5,372 nt of DNA from assembly GCA_021804185.1 (NCBI GenBank), contig JAJZKL010000108.1, positions 1 to 5,372 of the forward strand, given 5' to 3'. Numbering within the stretch: position 1 is the first letter of the stretch; the number at the start of each line of letters is the position of its first letter. Position numbers and translations under genes: made by a program. Below, in pieces: positions 5,035-5,372 of this stretch. Below the pieces are notes generated by a model that was not told where the DNA came from, did no database searches, and saw nothing but the letters and a program-made list of their open reading frames with translations. Source of the stretch: Thermoplasmata archaeon (GTDB taxonomy: Archaea; Thermoplasmatota; Thermoplasmata; Thermoplasmatales; Thermoplasmataceae).

Positions 5035-5316
5035 GTTGAAGTAACGCCACTCTCTTCTATTGAACCTGATGACATAGTAGATTTCCCAGGGAAATTTCCC
5101 CCTCATTTCCCTTAATGCATTCCACTGCGCCTCACCTTTCCCGGAATGCTGCCTGAAGCTGAAGGAGTTGGACTTCGGGTCCTTAATCTCTATGATCACA
5201 TCCGGTGGCACGATGATGTCACCCGGTCTTGATGGGGACCCATGCACTGCCTCTATTCCGTTCTCATGGAGCATCTTCAGGAAGATTCCCTCGGCAGCTG
5301 TGCCTTTTTGAGTCAT
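4981..5316 (-). CDS. Holliday-junction-resolvase-like PD-(D/E)XK nuclease
   Basis: From ATG 5316 the product is 111 residues. Motifs of the archaeal Hjc/VRR-type nuclease fold are visible: KGTAAEG with Glu9 in helix 1, SRPGD with Asp33, then IIEIKD with Glu43-x-Lys45, the D...ExK metal site. A Q-W-N-A-L helix and an EIYYVIRF strand complete the core. Enzymes of this fold cut branched or recombining DNA. The start is uncertain: the frame stays open to the window edge and there encodes the same 19 residues as HNH protein positions 110-128, so the protein may be a zinc-finger fusion extending outside the window. There is no clear ribosome site before ATG 5316 (only GAAAGAGA). The last nine or so residues (KIRSRQPNC) come from antisense intein DNA, so the native C-terminus is lost. 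It converges with and overlaps the intein gene by 54 bases. Confidence 0.72.
   Translation of the reverse strand: MTQKGTAAEGIFLKMLHENGIEAVHGSPSRPGDIIVPPDVIIEIKDPKSNSFSFRQHSGKGEAQWNALREMRGKFPWEIYYVIRFNRREWRYFNLPEKPVPLKIRSRQPNC
5005..5015. other. Rearrangement junction: intein joined to nuclease gene
   Basis: To the left the DNA is AT-rich intein coding sequence on the plus strand; to the right it is about 50% GC coding sequence on the minus strand (53% in one sampled line). Each reading frame runs a short way into the other's DNA before stopping, at 5034 on plus and 4981 on minus. This is the mark of an abrupt join, with both genes losing their 3' ends. The exact base cannot be fixed without an intact relative of either gene. 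Confidence 0.65.
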
Positions 5317-5372
5317 TCTCTTTCTGGCATGTGCGTGTAATCTTCGCTCGGTTCTATAAGAAATATTCTCTG
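5312..5372 (-). repeat. 61-bp inverted repeat, right copy (at window edge)
   Basis: This is the exact reverse complement of 3178-3238. Read on the minus strand it encodes ENISYRTERRLHAHARKRM in frame with the nuclease gene, whose ATG (5316-5314) lies within the repeat. The match reaches the last base of the window and may continue beyond it. Confidence 0.97.

Noticed and set aside
1..5372. tRNA, rRNA or CRISPR array
   Set aside because: I saw no cloverleaf, rRNA-like stretch or regularly spaced direct repeats. The only exact long repeat noticed is the single 61-bp inverted pair.

Overview
The window looks archaeal, most likely a mobile replicon (plasmid, provirus or integrated element) of a Thermoplasmata-type host. 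The reasons are AGG/AGA-dominated arginine and frequent ATA isoleucine codons, strong GGAGGT-type ribosome sites, a chain of small genes joined by ATGA/TGATG overlaps, and mostly small zinc-finger or hypothetical proteins. The taxonomic call is inference; no rRNA or universal marker gene is present.

Layout: (1) 1-221 is the 3' end of an unrecognised basic protein cut by the left edge. (2) 222-462 is a leader region with a doubtful 82-residue ORF, an imperfect inverted repeat, a 27-nt AT-only palindrome and a T-rich tract. (3) From 463 a nine-gene plus-strand operon runs without gaps: a ribbon-helix-helix/coiled-coil DNA-binding protein, a C2HC zinc-finger miniprotein, an unknown protein, a C4 zinc-finger protein, a DUF6884-like protein, two small unknowns, an HNH endonuclease with two N-terminal zinc fingers, and a DUF5131 (phage Gp37/Gp68) protein. 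(4) The DUF5131 gene is interrupted after ...GGE by an intein with a LAGLIDADG homing endonuclease, and that intein is cut off at about 5010. (5) From about 5011 the sequence switches to a minus-strand PD-(D/E)XK nuclease of Holliday-junction-resolvase type. (6) The last 61 bases are an exact inverted copy of 3178-3238, which lies inside the HNH gene.

The most interesting point is the architecture of the right half. Two AT-rich invaders (HNH gene and intein, about 33-37% GC in sampled lines) sit in and next to one host gene of about 50% GC. The HNH gene begins with a peptide resembling the start of the DUF5131 protein that follows it. The 61-bp inverted repeats flank a 2,073-bp segment, lie exactly at the boundary between the zinc-finger half and the HNH half, and are in frame with both the HNH domain (left) and the PD-(D/E)XK domain (right). 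Inversion between them would exchange one nuclease domain for the other behind the same zinc-finger module. The repeat also ends exactly at the last base of the window, which is what an assembly-graph break or chimera would give, so this is a hypothesis needing reads or flanking sequence, not a demonstrated switch.
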